Shown here: in pieces, positions 19,742 through 27,369 of the stretch
How the letters are laid out: each line of letters begins with the position of its first letter
Position numbering within the stretch: position 1 is the first letter of the stretch
From: Bacillus sp. UNC41MFS5
GTDB lineage: Bacteria; Bacillota; Bacilli; Bacillales_B; DSM-18226
DNA length: 64,000 bases
Direction: 5' to 3'
NCBI RefSeq assembly: GCF_000686805.1
Contig: NZ_JMLP01000005.1
Location: 182,307 to 246,306 of the forward strand
Program-made: the position numbers and the translations under genes
The notes under the pieces: model-generated
The model's database searches: none
The model's input: only the letters and a program-made list of their open reading frames with translations
Told to the model about the DNA's origin: nothing

Positions 19742-20860
19742 ATGACAGTAACACGCGGTCTTGAAGGGGTAGTGGCAACAACTTCCTCCATCAGCTCAAT
19801 TATTGATGACACGCTCACTTATGTTGGCTATGACATTGACGATTTAGCTGTAAATGCTAGTTTTGAAGAGGTAATCTATTTATTATGGCATCGCAAATTG
19901 CCGACGGCAGACCAGTTAACAGAATTGAAAAAACAACTTGCTGAAAATTCAGCACTACCACAGGAAGTAATTGAACACTTTAAGTTGTTTCCAATTCAAG
20001 AAGTACATCCAATGGCGGCCCTTCGTACAGCCGTTTCGCTTTTAGGCATTTATGATGATAAAGCAGATTTAATGGATGCTGATTCAAATTATCAAAAAGC
20101 GATTCGCCTTCAGGCAAAAATGCCTGCGATTGTTGCAACATTTGCCCGTGTAAGAAAAGGGTTAGAGCCAATTGCACCTAAACCAGAATTAAGCTTTGCA
20201 GCCAATTTCTTATACATGTTGACTGGGAAAGTACCAGAACCGATCGCTGTTGAAGCGATTGATAAAGCGCTTGTATTACACGCGGACCATGAATTAAACG
20301 CATCTACATTTACAGCACGTGTATGCGTAGCTACATTATCTGATGTTTATTCTGGTGTAACTGCTGCAATTGGGGCTCTTAAGGGACCATTACATGGTGG
20401 AGCAAATGAAGCGGTCATGAAAATGTTAAAAGAAATTGGTACGCTCGAAAATGTTGAACCTTATGTACGTGGTAAGCTTGAGAAGAAAGAAAAAATCATG
20501 GGCTTTGGCCATCGTGTTTATCGAAAAGGAGATCCACGTGCCAAGCACTTAAGAGCAATGTCTAAAAAATTAACTGAACTAACAGGCGAACCACAATGGT
20601 ATGATATGTCTGAAAAAATTGAAAGCATTGTAACAGGGGAAAAGAATCTGCCGCCTAATGTAGATTTCTATTCTGCTTCTGTTTACCACAGCTTAGGGAT
20701 TGACCATGATTTAATGACACCAATCTTTGCAGTAAGCAGAGTATCAGGCTGGCTTGCTCATATTCTTGAACAGTATCAAAACAACCGCTTAATCCGCCCG
20801 CGTGCAGATTATACAGGTCCTGGTCTGCAAAAATATGTTCCAATTGAGCAACGAGGTTAA
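19742..20860 (+). CDS. citZ: citrate synthase
   Basis: A 372-residue type II-like short citrate synthase condensing oxaloacetate and acetyl-CoA. Catalytic residues are visible: H218 in GPLHGGANE, H257 in GFGHRVYRKGDPR and an aspartate in VDFYSASVY. The start ATG follows AAGGAGA. First gene of the citZ-icd-mdh cluster. A cre-like site at the promoter suggests glucose repression. Confidence 0.98.
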   Translation: MTVTRGLEGVVATTSSISSIIDDTLTYVGYDIDDLAVNASFEEVIYLLWHRKLPTADQLTELKKQLAENSALPQEVIEHFKLFPIQEVHPMAALRTAVSLLGIYDDKADLMDADSNYQKAIRLQAKMPAIVATFARVRKGLEPIAPKPELSFAANFLYMLTGKVPEPIAVEAIDKALVLHADHELNASTFTARVCVATLSDVYSGVTAAIGALKGPLHGGANEAVMKMLKEIGTLENVEPYVRGKLEKKEKIMGFGHRVYRKGDPRAKHLRAMSKKLTELTGEPQWYDMSEKIESIVTGEKNLPPNVDFYSASVYHSLGIDHDLMTPIFAVSRVSGWLAHILEQYQNNRLIRPRADYTGPGLQKYVPIEQRG

Positions 20861-20905
20861 TTATTTACTTTTGTTGCAATAATTGGTCTAATAAGAATGT
20901 ATGAT

Positions 20906-20933
20906 AAGGTTAGAGATGAACATCTCTAACCTT
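20906..20933 (+). promoter_or_regulatory. citZ-icd intercistronic hairpin
   Basis: AAGGTTAGAGATG and CATCTCTAACCTT form a perfect 13-bp inverted repeat separated by AA. The tail TTTCC is too weak for a full terminator. It may be an attenuator or an mRNA-stability/processing element. Confidence 0.6.
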
Positions 20934-20983
20934 TCCATAAGTCATAACGTAGCTTTTTTACATAATAGGAGGGAAAATCAACT

Positions 20984-22252
20984 ATGCAAGGCGAAAAAAT
21001 TACAGTTACTAACGGAGTATTAAATGTACCAAACAATCCAATTATCCCATTTATTGAGGGTGACGGAATCGGACCAGATATTTGGGCTGCTTCTGAGAGA
21101 GTTTTAAATGCAGCTGTTGAAAAAGCGTACAAAGGTGAACGCAAACTAATTTGGAAAGAAGTTTTAGCTGGAGAAAAAGCATTCAACCAAACTGGCGAAT
21201 GGCTGCCATCAGAAACACTTGATCTAATTAATGAATATTTGATTGCCATTAAAGGGCCATTAACTACGCCTGTTGGCGGAGGAATTCGCTCGTTGAACGT
21301 TGCTCTACGCCAAGAGTTAGATTTGTTTGTCTGCTTACGTCCAGTAAGATGGTTTGAGGGTGTTCCTTCACCAGTTAAGCGTCCGCAAGATACAGACATG
21401 GTTATTTTCCGTGAAAACACAGAAGATATTTATGCAGGTATTGAATATGAAAAAGGTTCAGAAGCAGTTAAAAAGGTAATTGACTTCTTACAGAATGAAA
21501 TGGGCGTTAACAAAATCAGATTCCCAGAAACTTCTGGTATCGGTATTAAGCCTGTTTCAGAACAAGGTACTTCGCGTCTAGTACGTGCTGCAATTAACTA
21601 CGCCATTAAAGAAGGCCGTACGTCAGTTACACTCGTGCACAAAGGTAATATCATGAAATTTACTGAAGGCGCATTTAAAAACTGGGGCTATGAGCTTGCT
21701 GAGAAGGAATTCGGCGATAAAGTCTTTACATGGGCTCAATATGACCGTATTAAAGCGGAGCAAGGTTCAGAAGCAGCTAATAAAGCACAAGCTGATGCAG
21801 AAGCAGCAGGCAAAATTATCGTAAAAGACGCGATTGCTGATATCTTCTTACAACAAATTCTTACACGTCCACGTGAGTTTGATGTTGTTGCAACAATGAA
21901 CTTAAATGGAGATTTCATTTCAGATGCACTTGCAGCTCAAGTAGGCGGTATTGGTATTGCACCAGGCGCTAACATCAACTATGAAACAGGACATGCGATT
22001 TTTGAAGCAACTCATGGTACTGCACCTAAATATGCAGGTCTTGATAAGGTGAATCCTTCATCTGTTATTTTATCAGGTGTGTTATTGCTTGAGCACCTAG
22101 GCTGGAACGAAGCCGCTTCAATGGTTATTAAATCAGTAGAAAAAACAATTGCTTCTAAAGTTGTAACATATGATTTTGCACGATTAATGGAAGGCGCAAC
22201 AGAAGTAAAAACTTCTGAATTTGCTAGCGAGCTTATTAAGAACATGGAGTAA
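20984..22252 (+). CDS. icd: NADP-dependent isocitrate dehydrogenase
   Basis: A 422-residue homodimeric enzyme converting isocitrate to 2-oxoglutarate. [10 protein letters not shown] marks the N terminus. [12 protein letters not shown] contains the substrate-binding serine and arginines, and [17 protein letters not shown] the metal-binding aspartates; HGTAPKYAG contacts the nucleotide. The ATG follows GGAGG. Middle gene of the TCA cluster, known as citC in B. subtilis. Confidence 0.98.
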   Translation: MQGEKITVTNGVLNVPNNPIIPFIEGDGIGPDIWAASERVLNAAVEKAYKGERKLIWKEVLAGEKAFNQTGEWLPSETLDLINEYLIAIKGPLTTPVGGGIRSLNVALRQELDLFVCLRPVRWFEGVPSPVKRPQDTDMVIFRENTEDIYAGIEYEKGSEAVKKVIDFLQNEMGVNKIRFPETSGIGIKPVSEQGTSRLVRAAINYAIKEGRTSVTLVHKGNIMKFTEGAFKNWGYELAEKEFGDKVFTWAQYDRIKAEQGSEAANKAQADAEAAGKIIVKDAIADIFLQQILTRPREFDVVATMNLNGDFISDALAAQVGGIGIAPGANINYETGHAIFEATHGTAPKYAGLDKVNPSSVILSGVLLLEHLGWNEAASMVIKSVEKTIASKVVTYDFARLMEGATEVKTSEFASELIKNME

Positions 22253-22342
22253 AGGGTTGATGCAGATGTGGGCTGTTCTTTAATAGCCCCGCCTGCTTTT
22301 TATGGTTCAAGAACAACAAAAACGTTTAAAGGGGAGAGTTAT

Positions 22343-23281
22343 ATGTCATTAAAACGTAAAAAGGTTTCTGTAATCGGCGGAGGATTTACTGGAGCAACTA
22401 CGGCATTTTTACTAGCTCAAAAGGAACTTGGAGATGTAGTTTTAGTAGATATCGCTCCAATGGAAAACCCTACAAAAGGTAAGGCGCTAGATATGCTTGA
22501 AGCAAGTCCAGTACAAGGCTTTGATGCTAATATTACTGGTACTTCAAACTATGAAGATACGCGTGAATCAGATATCGTCGTGATCACTGCTGGTATTGCT
22601 CGTAAACCTGGTATGAGCCGAGATGATTTAGTTCAGACAAACCAAAAGGTTATGAGAAGTGTAACTCAAGAAATCGTGAAGTATTCCCCTAACTGTACAA
22701 TTCTTGTTTTAACCAACCCAGTTGATGCAATGACATACACAGTATTTAAAGAATCAGGATTCCCTAAAAACCGTGTAATTGGTCAATCTGGTGTTCTTGA
22801 TACTGCTCGTTTCCGCACATTTGTTGCGCAAGAATTAAACCTTTCCGTTAAAGACATTACTGGTTTCGTTTTAGGTGGTCATGGTGATGACATGGTTCCG
22901 CTTGTACGTTACTCATATGCGGGTGGTATTCCTTTAGAAACATTAATCTCTAAAGACCGTCTTGAAGCAATTGTAGAACGCACAAGAAAGGGCGGCGGTG
23001 AGATTGTTAACCTTTTAGGTAATGGAAGCGCTTATTATGCTCCTGCTGCTTCTTTAGTTGAAATGTGTGAAGCCATCCTTAAAGACCAACGTCGCGTTCT
23101 TCCTTCTATTGCTTATCTTGAAGGTGAATTTGGTTACGATGGTATCTACCTAGGCGTACCAACTATCCTTGGTGCAAATGGCATTGAAAAAATCATCGAG
23201 CTTGAATTAACTGCTGACGAAAAAGCTGCTCTAGATAAATCAGTTGAATCCGTTCGCAATGTGATGCAAGTATTAGCGTAA
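22343..23281 (+). CDS. mdh: malate dehydrogenase
   Basis: A 312-residue LDH-like NAD-dependent enzyme. It shows the nucleotide site [11 protein letters not shown] (GxGxxG with Phe inserted), the active-site loop [11 protein letters not shown] and the catalytic histidine in [10 protein letters not shown]. The ATG at 22343 follows AAAGGGGAGAG; the longer frame from 22268 has no good site. Last gene of citZ-icd-mdh. Together with the malic enzyme it sets malate flux. Confidence 0.98.
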   Translation: MSLKRKKVSVIGGGFTGATTAFLLAQKELGDVVLVDIAPMENPTKGKALDMLEASPVQGFDANITGTSNYEDTRESDIVVITAGIARKPGMSRDDLVQTNQKVMRSVTQEIVKYSPNCTILVLTNPVDAMTYTVFKESGFPKNRVIGQSGVLDTARFRTFVAQELNLSVKDITGFVLGGHGDDMVPLVRYSYAGGIPLETLISKDRLEAIVERTRKGGGEIVNLLGNGSAYYAPAASLVEMCEAILKDQRRVLPSIAYLEGEFGYDGIYLGVPTILGANGIEKIIELELTADEKAALDKSVESVRNVMQVLA

Positions 23282-23295
23282 AAAAGGATAAAAGA

Positions 23296-23328
23296 GAAAT
23301 TCGGGGTTACAATGGTTCCCCGAATTTC
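23296..23328 (+). terminator. hairpin after mdh
   Basis: 11-bp stem GAAATTCGGGG/CCCCGAATTTC, followed by TTTGTATTAATTT. Probably a terminator with a modest T tract. Confidence 0.7.
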
Positions 23329-23340
23329 TTTGTATTAATT

Positions 23341-23354
23341 TGGAATCGCTTACA
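23341..23354 (+). promoter_or_regulatory. cre site upstream of the MaoC-like gene
   Basis: TGGAATCGCTTACA matches the cre consensus TGWAANCGNTNWCA at 13 of 14 positions. It lies 16 bp before the MaoC-like start codon and directly after the mdh terminator. Confidence 0.6.
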
Positions 23355-23369
23355 TGGAGGTAGAGTTTT

Positions 23370-23846
23370 TTGCTTTTAGGTAAAAAAAGAAGGTTAGGAC
23401 GTAAAATTGAAGAAATTACTGTCGGTGAAAAACTAGCTATGACTGAAAAAATAGAAGATAAGGATCTGCTTCTTTATTTAGGATTAACTGACGATGCGAA
23501 TCCCCTCTATATTCAGCATGATTATGCTTCACAGACTCCTTTTGAAAAGCCAATCGTTCCGAGCATTATGCTGACAGGTATGATTACCTCAGCCATCTCA
23601 AAATATTTACCCGGTCCTGGAAGCCATATTTTAAGCCAAGAAATCAGCTTTCCAAAACCTGTTTATCATTATGGAGCAGTTGAGTTTTTATTCGAAGTCG
23701 TTGAAGTAACAAGAGATGAACATACCATTGTGATTAGTGTTGTAGGAACCAATGAAAAGAACGAGACCGTCATTCAAGGTAAGGTTAAAGTTTGTCCGCC
23801 ACACCGATTAGAAGAAATTCATGGCAGGGCTTTGGATAATTTTTGA
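23370..23846 (+). CDS. MaoC-like hotdog-fold protein
   Basis: A 158-residue single-hotdog protein of the MaoC/(R)-enoyl-CoA hydratase group. The hydratase motif is altered: the segment reads DDANPLYIQHDYA, so the catalytic histidine of the usual D-x-NP-L-H is tyrosine. A different reaction, or a binding role, is therefore possible. The TTG start at 23370 follows GGAGG. A near-perfect cre box sits just upstream, suggesting CcpA control. It lies between mdh and the phoPR cluster. Confidence 0.85.
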   Translation: MLLGKKRRLGRKIEEITVGEKLAMTEKIEDKDLLLYLGLTDDANPLYIQHDYASQTPFEKPIVPSIMLTGMITSAISKYLPGPGSHILSQEISFPKPVYHYGAVEFLFEVVEVTRDEHTIVISVVGTNEKNETVIQGKVKVCPPHRLEEIHGRALDNF

Positions 23847-23902
23847 TTATATTTGAGGACTTTTTACTGTACTGTTTTTAATTTGAATCTCTAAGTAAAA
23901 TC

Positions 23903-24176
23903 TGTTCTTATGAGTGGTTCATGAGGACAGTTAATGCTAGGAAAAAGCCAAGATTGTCCTCATGAGTGGTACATGAGGACAAATAATGCTTGGAAAGAGT
24001 CAAGATTGTCCTCATGAGTGGTACATGAGGACAAATAATGCTTGGGAAGAGTCAAGATTGTCCTCATGAGTGGTACATGAGGACAAATAATGTTAGGAAA
24101 GAGCCAAGATTGTCCTCATGAGTGGTTTATGAGGACAAATAATGTTAGGAAGGAGTCAAGATTGTCCTCATGAGTA
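23903..24176. repeat. tandem array of 52-bp palindromic repeats
   Basis: Five full units start at 23903, 23955, 24007, 24059 and 24111, exactly 52 bp apart, and a partial sixth starts at 24163. Each holds the hairpin TGTCCTCATG-agtggta-CATGAGGACA (10-bp arms) followed by a 25-bp conserved spacer. The middle copies are nearly identical, while the first and last have drifted. The array fills the gap between the MaoC-like gene and the 3' end of the NERD pseudogene. Confidence 0.95.
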
Positions 24177-24209
24177 ACTTGACCTTCTTCATAAATAGTT
24201 TTACTTAGC

Positions 24210-25023
24210 TTATTTATCAATATAAAAGGAATATTTACCGTGCCCTATTCGATTGAATATTTTTGATAATATCCTATTGATTTTCTTTTTAGACAAATTG
24301 CCCCCACACCATTCAAATACACAATTTGTAGTAATCCTCTTATCTGGAAATAATAGTTTAATTTCCGCCACGTTTCGCAAAATAGCAAATGTTATTTCCT
24401 CTTGGTTCCCGCATTGATTACACACAATCTTATCTCTACTGACGAAAAGTGAAAATGAGTTACATTTTACACAGGTAAATCCCTTTTTTAGCTGATTATA
24501 GTTATAAGGTGGGAGCCTAGTATAAGGAGATTCAATCTTATGAAGGGAAATAAGATTGTCAGCAATCCTGATATAATGTGAATTCGGGGTTAATAAACAC
24601 AACGGATCCCTCAATAGGAATCTTATATCCTAAATTATTCAGCAATTGACCGAGCAAAAACTTGCTGCGTTTCAGTTGGTCTAGGGGATTTTTATAATCT
24701 TTACCGTAAATTTTTTTTAGCCGATCAGGTTCGTATATAAAGTCGCCCTCAAAATTTTTCACCTCAAAAGGGTAAATTATATCTTGGAAAATGAGGGTAG
24801 AATCAAGTTGAAATGTGGAATTATCAACTTCGAGCAGTAAATCGTTTAATACAAGGCACGAGCTTTCAAGCTTCTCTGTTAATTCATCAAATTGTGTTTC
24901 ACCTTTAAAGCCTTTTTCTAGGTTTAAATACTTCTTTTGTTCCTCTCCAGTTAATCCAATTCGTCGGTTTAAAATTCTTAGAATTAATAATTCGCCAGAT
25001 TCAAATCGATTTTTATAAGCCAT
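24210..25023 (-). pseudogene. frameshifted NERD + zinc-ribbon protein gene
   Basis: Two overlapping minus-strand frames together encode one protein. The first (25023-24559) carries the NERD nuclease-like core: GFKGE, LDSTL, FEVKN and NPLDQLKRSKFL. It stops at QDC after INPEFTLY. The second frame continues with IADNLISLHKIESP, a CxxC...CxxC zinc ribbon (CVKC, CNQC) and a C-terminal domain ending GKYSFYID, to 24210. An extra base near 24567 explains the break. Domain order and the C-terminal motif (LLFPDKRIT versus LLFDSKITN) match the intact gene at 50491. It may be a true pseudogene or a sequencing error. Confidence 0.82.
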
Positions 25024-25089
25024 ATTCCACTTCCTTCCTTATATTTAATCTCATTTTATTAAAAATAATGACTAAATTTGGCTCAAAAG

Positions 25090-25118
25090 ATGACTCTTTT
25101 GTTAATATTTATTATAAT
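25090..25118 (+). promoter_or_regulatory. candidate phoPR promoter
   Basis: ATGACT (25090-25095), 17-bp spacer, TATAAT (25113-25118). A second TATAAT at 25184-25189 lacks a good -35 and could be the PhoP-activated one. Confidence 0.45.
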
Positions 25119-25140
25119 TCTGAAGTTCACAACCTTTTTT

Positions 25141-25157
25141 TGTTAAAGTTTTGTAAA
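25141..25157 (-). promoter_or_regulatory. candidate PHO box pair
   Basis: On the minus strand TTTACA-N5-TTAACA, an 11-bp-periodic direct repeat of the PhoP consensus TTAACA. It lies at about the -35 region of the TATAAT at 25184, which fits PhoP autoregulation known in B. subtilis. Confidence 0.5.
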
Positions 25158-25218
25158 ACTAGAAAATACACAAACTTTATTATTATAATGGAGGTAACTA
25201 AAGAAGGTGGGGGATATT

Positions 25219-25935
25219 ATGAAAAATAGAGTGCTTGTTGTCGATGATGAACAGTCAATTGTTACTTTACTACAATATAACTTGGAGCAAGCGGGGTTTG
25301 ATGTAATAACAGCAGGGGATGGTGAAGAGGGGAAACAAATTGCTGAGACACAATCCCCTGATATCATTGTTTTAGATCTTATGCTGCCTAAAATGGATGG
25401 AATGGAAGTTTGTAAGCAGTTAAGGCAAAACAAGATTATGACTCCGATTCTAATGTTAACAGCTAAAGAGGATGAATTCGATAAAATCTTGGGGCTAGAG
25501 CTGGGTGCAGATGATTACATGGTGAAACCTTTCAGTCCAAGAGAGGTGATTGCCCGTGTCAAAGCAATCCTGAGAAGGACACAAATTCAAACGGAAGCTG
25601 CACAGGTAAGTGGGGAAGAGACGGGGTTACTACAAATAGGTAATTTAAAAATCAATTCTGACAAATATGAGGCTTATTTTAACGACAATCTGTTGGAGTT
25701 AACCTTAAAAGAATTTGAATTGCTTCTTTATCTCGCTCAAAATAAAGGGCGTGTCATGACTCGTGATCAATTATTAAGCGCTGTTTGGAATTATGACTTT
25801 GCTGGCGATACTAGAATAGTCGATGTACATATCTCACATTTAAGAGAAAAAGTTGAAGTGGACACAAAAAAGCCAGCCTATATCAAAACAATTCGGGGCT
25901 TGGGCTATAAACTGGAGGAGCCGAAGGGAGAATGA
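25219..25935 (+). CDS. phoP: phosphate response regulator PhoP
   Basis: A 238-residue OmpR-family response regulator. The receiver domain (1-120) has the acidic pair D9/D10, phospho-acceptor D53 in VLDLMLP and the conserved lysine in MLTAKE. The C-terminal winged helix (about 140-235) ends in TIRGLGYKLE. It controls phosphate-starvation genes. The ATG at 25219 has AAGGTGGGGG upstream; the GTG at 25207 lies inside that site. The stop overlaps the phoR start (ATGA). Confidence 0.96.
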   Translation: MKNRVLVVDDEQSIVTLLQYNLEQAGFDVITAGDGEEGKQIAETQSPDIIVLDLMLPKMDGMEVCKQLRQNKIMTPILMLTAKEDEFDKILGLELGADDYMVKPFSPREVIARVKAILRRTQIQTEAAQVSGEETGLLQIGNLKINSDKYEAYFNDNLLELTLKEFELLLYLAQNKGRVMTRDQLLSAVWNYDFAGDTRIVDVHISHLREKVEVDTKKPAYIKTIRGLGYKLEEPKGE

Positions 25936-27350
25936 CCAAATTCCGTAAAGGACTGCTTATTTCACTAATCATATTAATTATTATTGTATTAGTTGGGGTA
26001 GGAGTTTTGTTAGGTCAATTATTTAAAAGCTATTACCTAGAGTCACTAACTCAACATCTTAAAATAGAAGTCTTATGGGTTCTTTCCATTTGTCTTGGGA
26101 TTGCCATCATTATTATTATTTTTTTATGTGTGAGAATTACCTCAAAGTATACAAAACCAATTGAGGCTGCAACTAATGTTGCCATTGAACTGGCTAAAGG
26201 AAATTACCGTGCTCGAACTAAAGTAGGTAAATTAGATGAAACGGGCATGCTTGGGTCATCAATTAATATGCTTGCCGAAAACCTGCAAGAGCTCACTAAA
26301 GCGCAAGAAATGCAGCAGGATCGGCTCAGTGCACTAATTGAAAATATGGGCGCTGGTTTGGTGTTAATTGATAGTCGAGGGTACATCAACCTAATCAATA
26401 AAGGATTTATTGATATTTTCCACGTCAATTCTAGTGATTATTTAAATAAAGTTTATTATGAAGTTATTGATTATGAGGAAATTTGTCAGTTAGTAGCTGA
26501 AGTTTTTCGGACGGAAAAGAAGGTTAGCAAACAAATACTTGTTCCACTATTCATTGAACGAAGATACTTTGTTGTTTATGGTGTCCCGATTCTTGGAACA
26601 AATAATGTTTGGAAAGGCGTATTGCTCGTATTTCATGATATAACTGAAATTAAAAAACTCGAGCAAATGCGGAAGGATTTTGTGGCCAACGTTTCCCATG
26701 AATTAAAAACCCCGGTCACTTCTATTAAAGGATTTACTGAAACACTGATGGATGGTGCCATGAATAATAAAGAAACATTGGAAACGTTTCTTTCCATTAT
26801 TCTAAAAGAAAGTGACCGTCTGCAAACCCTTATCCAAGAACTGTTGGATCTTTCAAAAATAGAACAACAGGGCTTCAGATTAAATATTCAGGACATAGAT
26901 TTATACGAGCTATTAAAAGAAGTGATTACGATTCTTAGTGGAAAAGCCCAAGCAAAGAATATCCGAATTAACCTTCTTTGTAAGCAAGATCAAGTGATAA
27001 TCCAGGGTGATTTAGACCGTTTAAAACAAGTGTTTATTAACTTGATTGCCAATGCCACGGCCTACACTCCGCCTGAAGGGAATGTGGAAATTATCCTCCT
27101 TGAACACGGTGAAAAGGTACGCGTTCATGTTAAAGACACGGGGATCGGAATTAGTAAAGAAGAAATCCCTCGTATTTTCGAACGATTTTACCGTGTCGAC
27201 CGAGACAGAAGCCGGAACTCTGGTGGGACTGGCCTTGGACTAGCGATTGTTAAGCATTTAATTGAAGCCCATCATGGAAATATAAGTGTTAGAAGTGAAT
27301 TGGGTGAAGGAAGCGAGTTTATAATCGAACTATATAAATATTTAAGGTAA
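25932..27350 (+). CDS. phoR: phosphate sensor histidine kinase PhoR
   Basis: A 472-residue membrane kinase. Two N-terminal membrane spans (about 8-30 and 38-62) enclose almost no extracellular loop, then HAMP (about 63-115), PAS (about 120-235), the HisKA box with H256 in NVSHELKTPVTS and the HATPase domain with DTGIGIS and GGTGLGLAI. The near absence of a large external sensor, which B. subtilis PhoR has, is notable and suggests signal input from inside or from the membrane. It overlaps phoP by 4 nt. Confidence 0.94.
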   Translation: MTKFRKGLLISLIILIIIVLVGVGVLLGQLFKSYYLESLTQHLKIEVLWVLSICLGIAIIIIIFLCVRITSKYTKPIEAATNVAIELAKGNYRARTKVGKLDETGMLGSSINMLAENLQELTKAQEMQQDRLSALIENMGAGLVLIDSRGYINLINKGFIDIFHVNSSDYLNKVYYEVIDYEEICQLVAEVFRTEKKVSKQILVPLFIERRYFVVYGVPILGTNNVWKGVLLVFHDITEIKKLEQMRKDFVANVSHELKTPVTSIKGFTETLMDGAMNNKETLETFLSIILKESDRLQTLIQELLDLSKIEQQGFRLNIQDIDLYELLKEVITILSGKAQAKNIRINLLCKQDQVIIQGDLDRLKQVFINLIANATAYTPPEGNVEIILLEHGEKVRVHVKDTGIGISKEEIPRIFERFYRVDRDRSRNSGGTGLGLAIVKHLIEAHHGNISVRSELGEGSEFIIELYKYLR

Positions 27351-27369
27351 TTTCGGAAGGTGGATATAA

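Noticed and set aside
23903..24176. CRISPR array
   Set aside because: The 25-bp segments between hairpins are nearly identical instead of unique spacers, the unit is a tandem repeat, and no cas gene is in the window.
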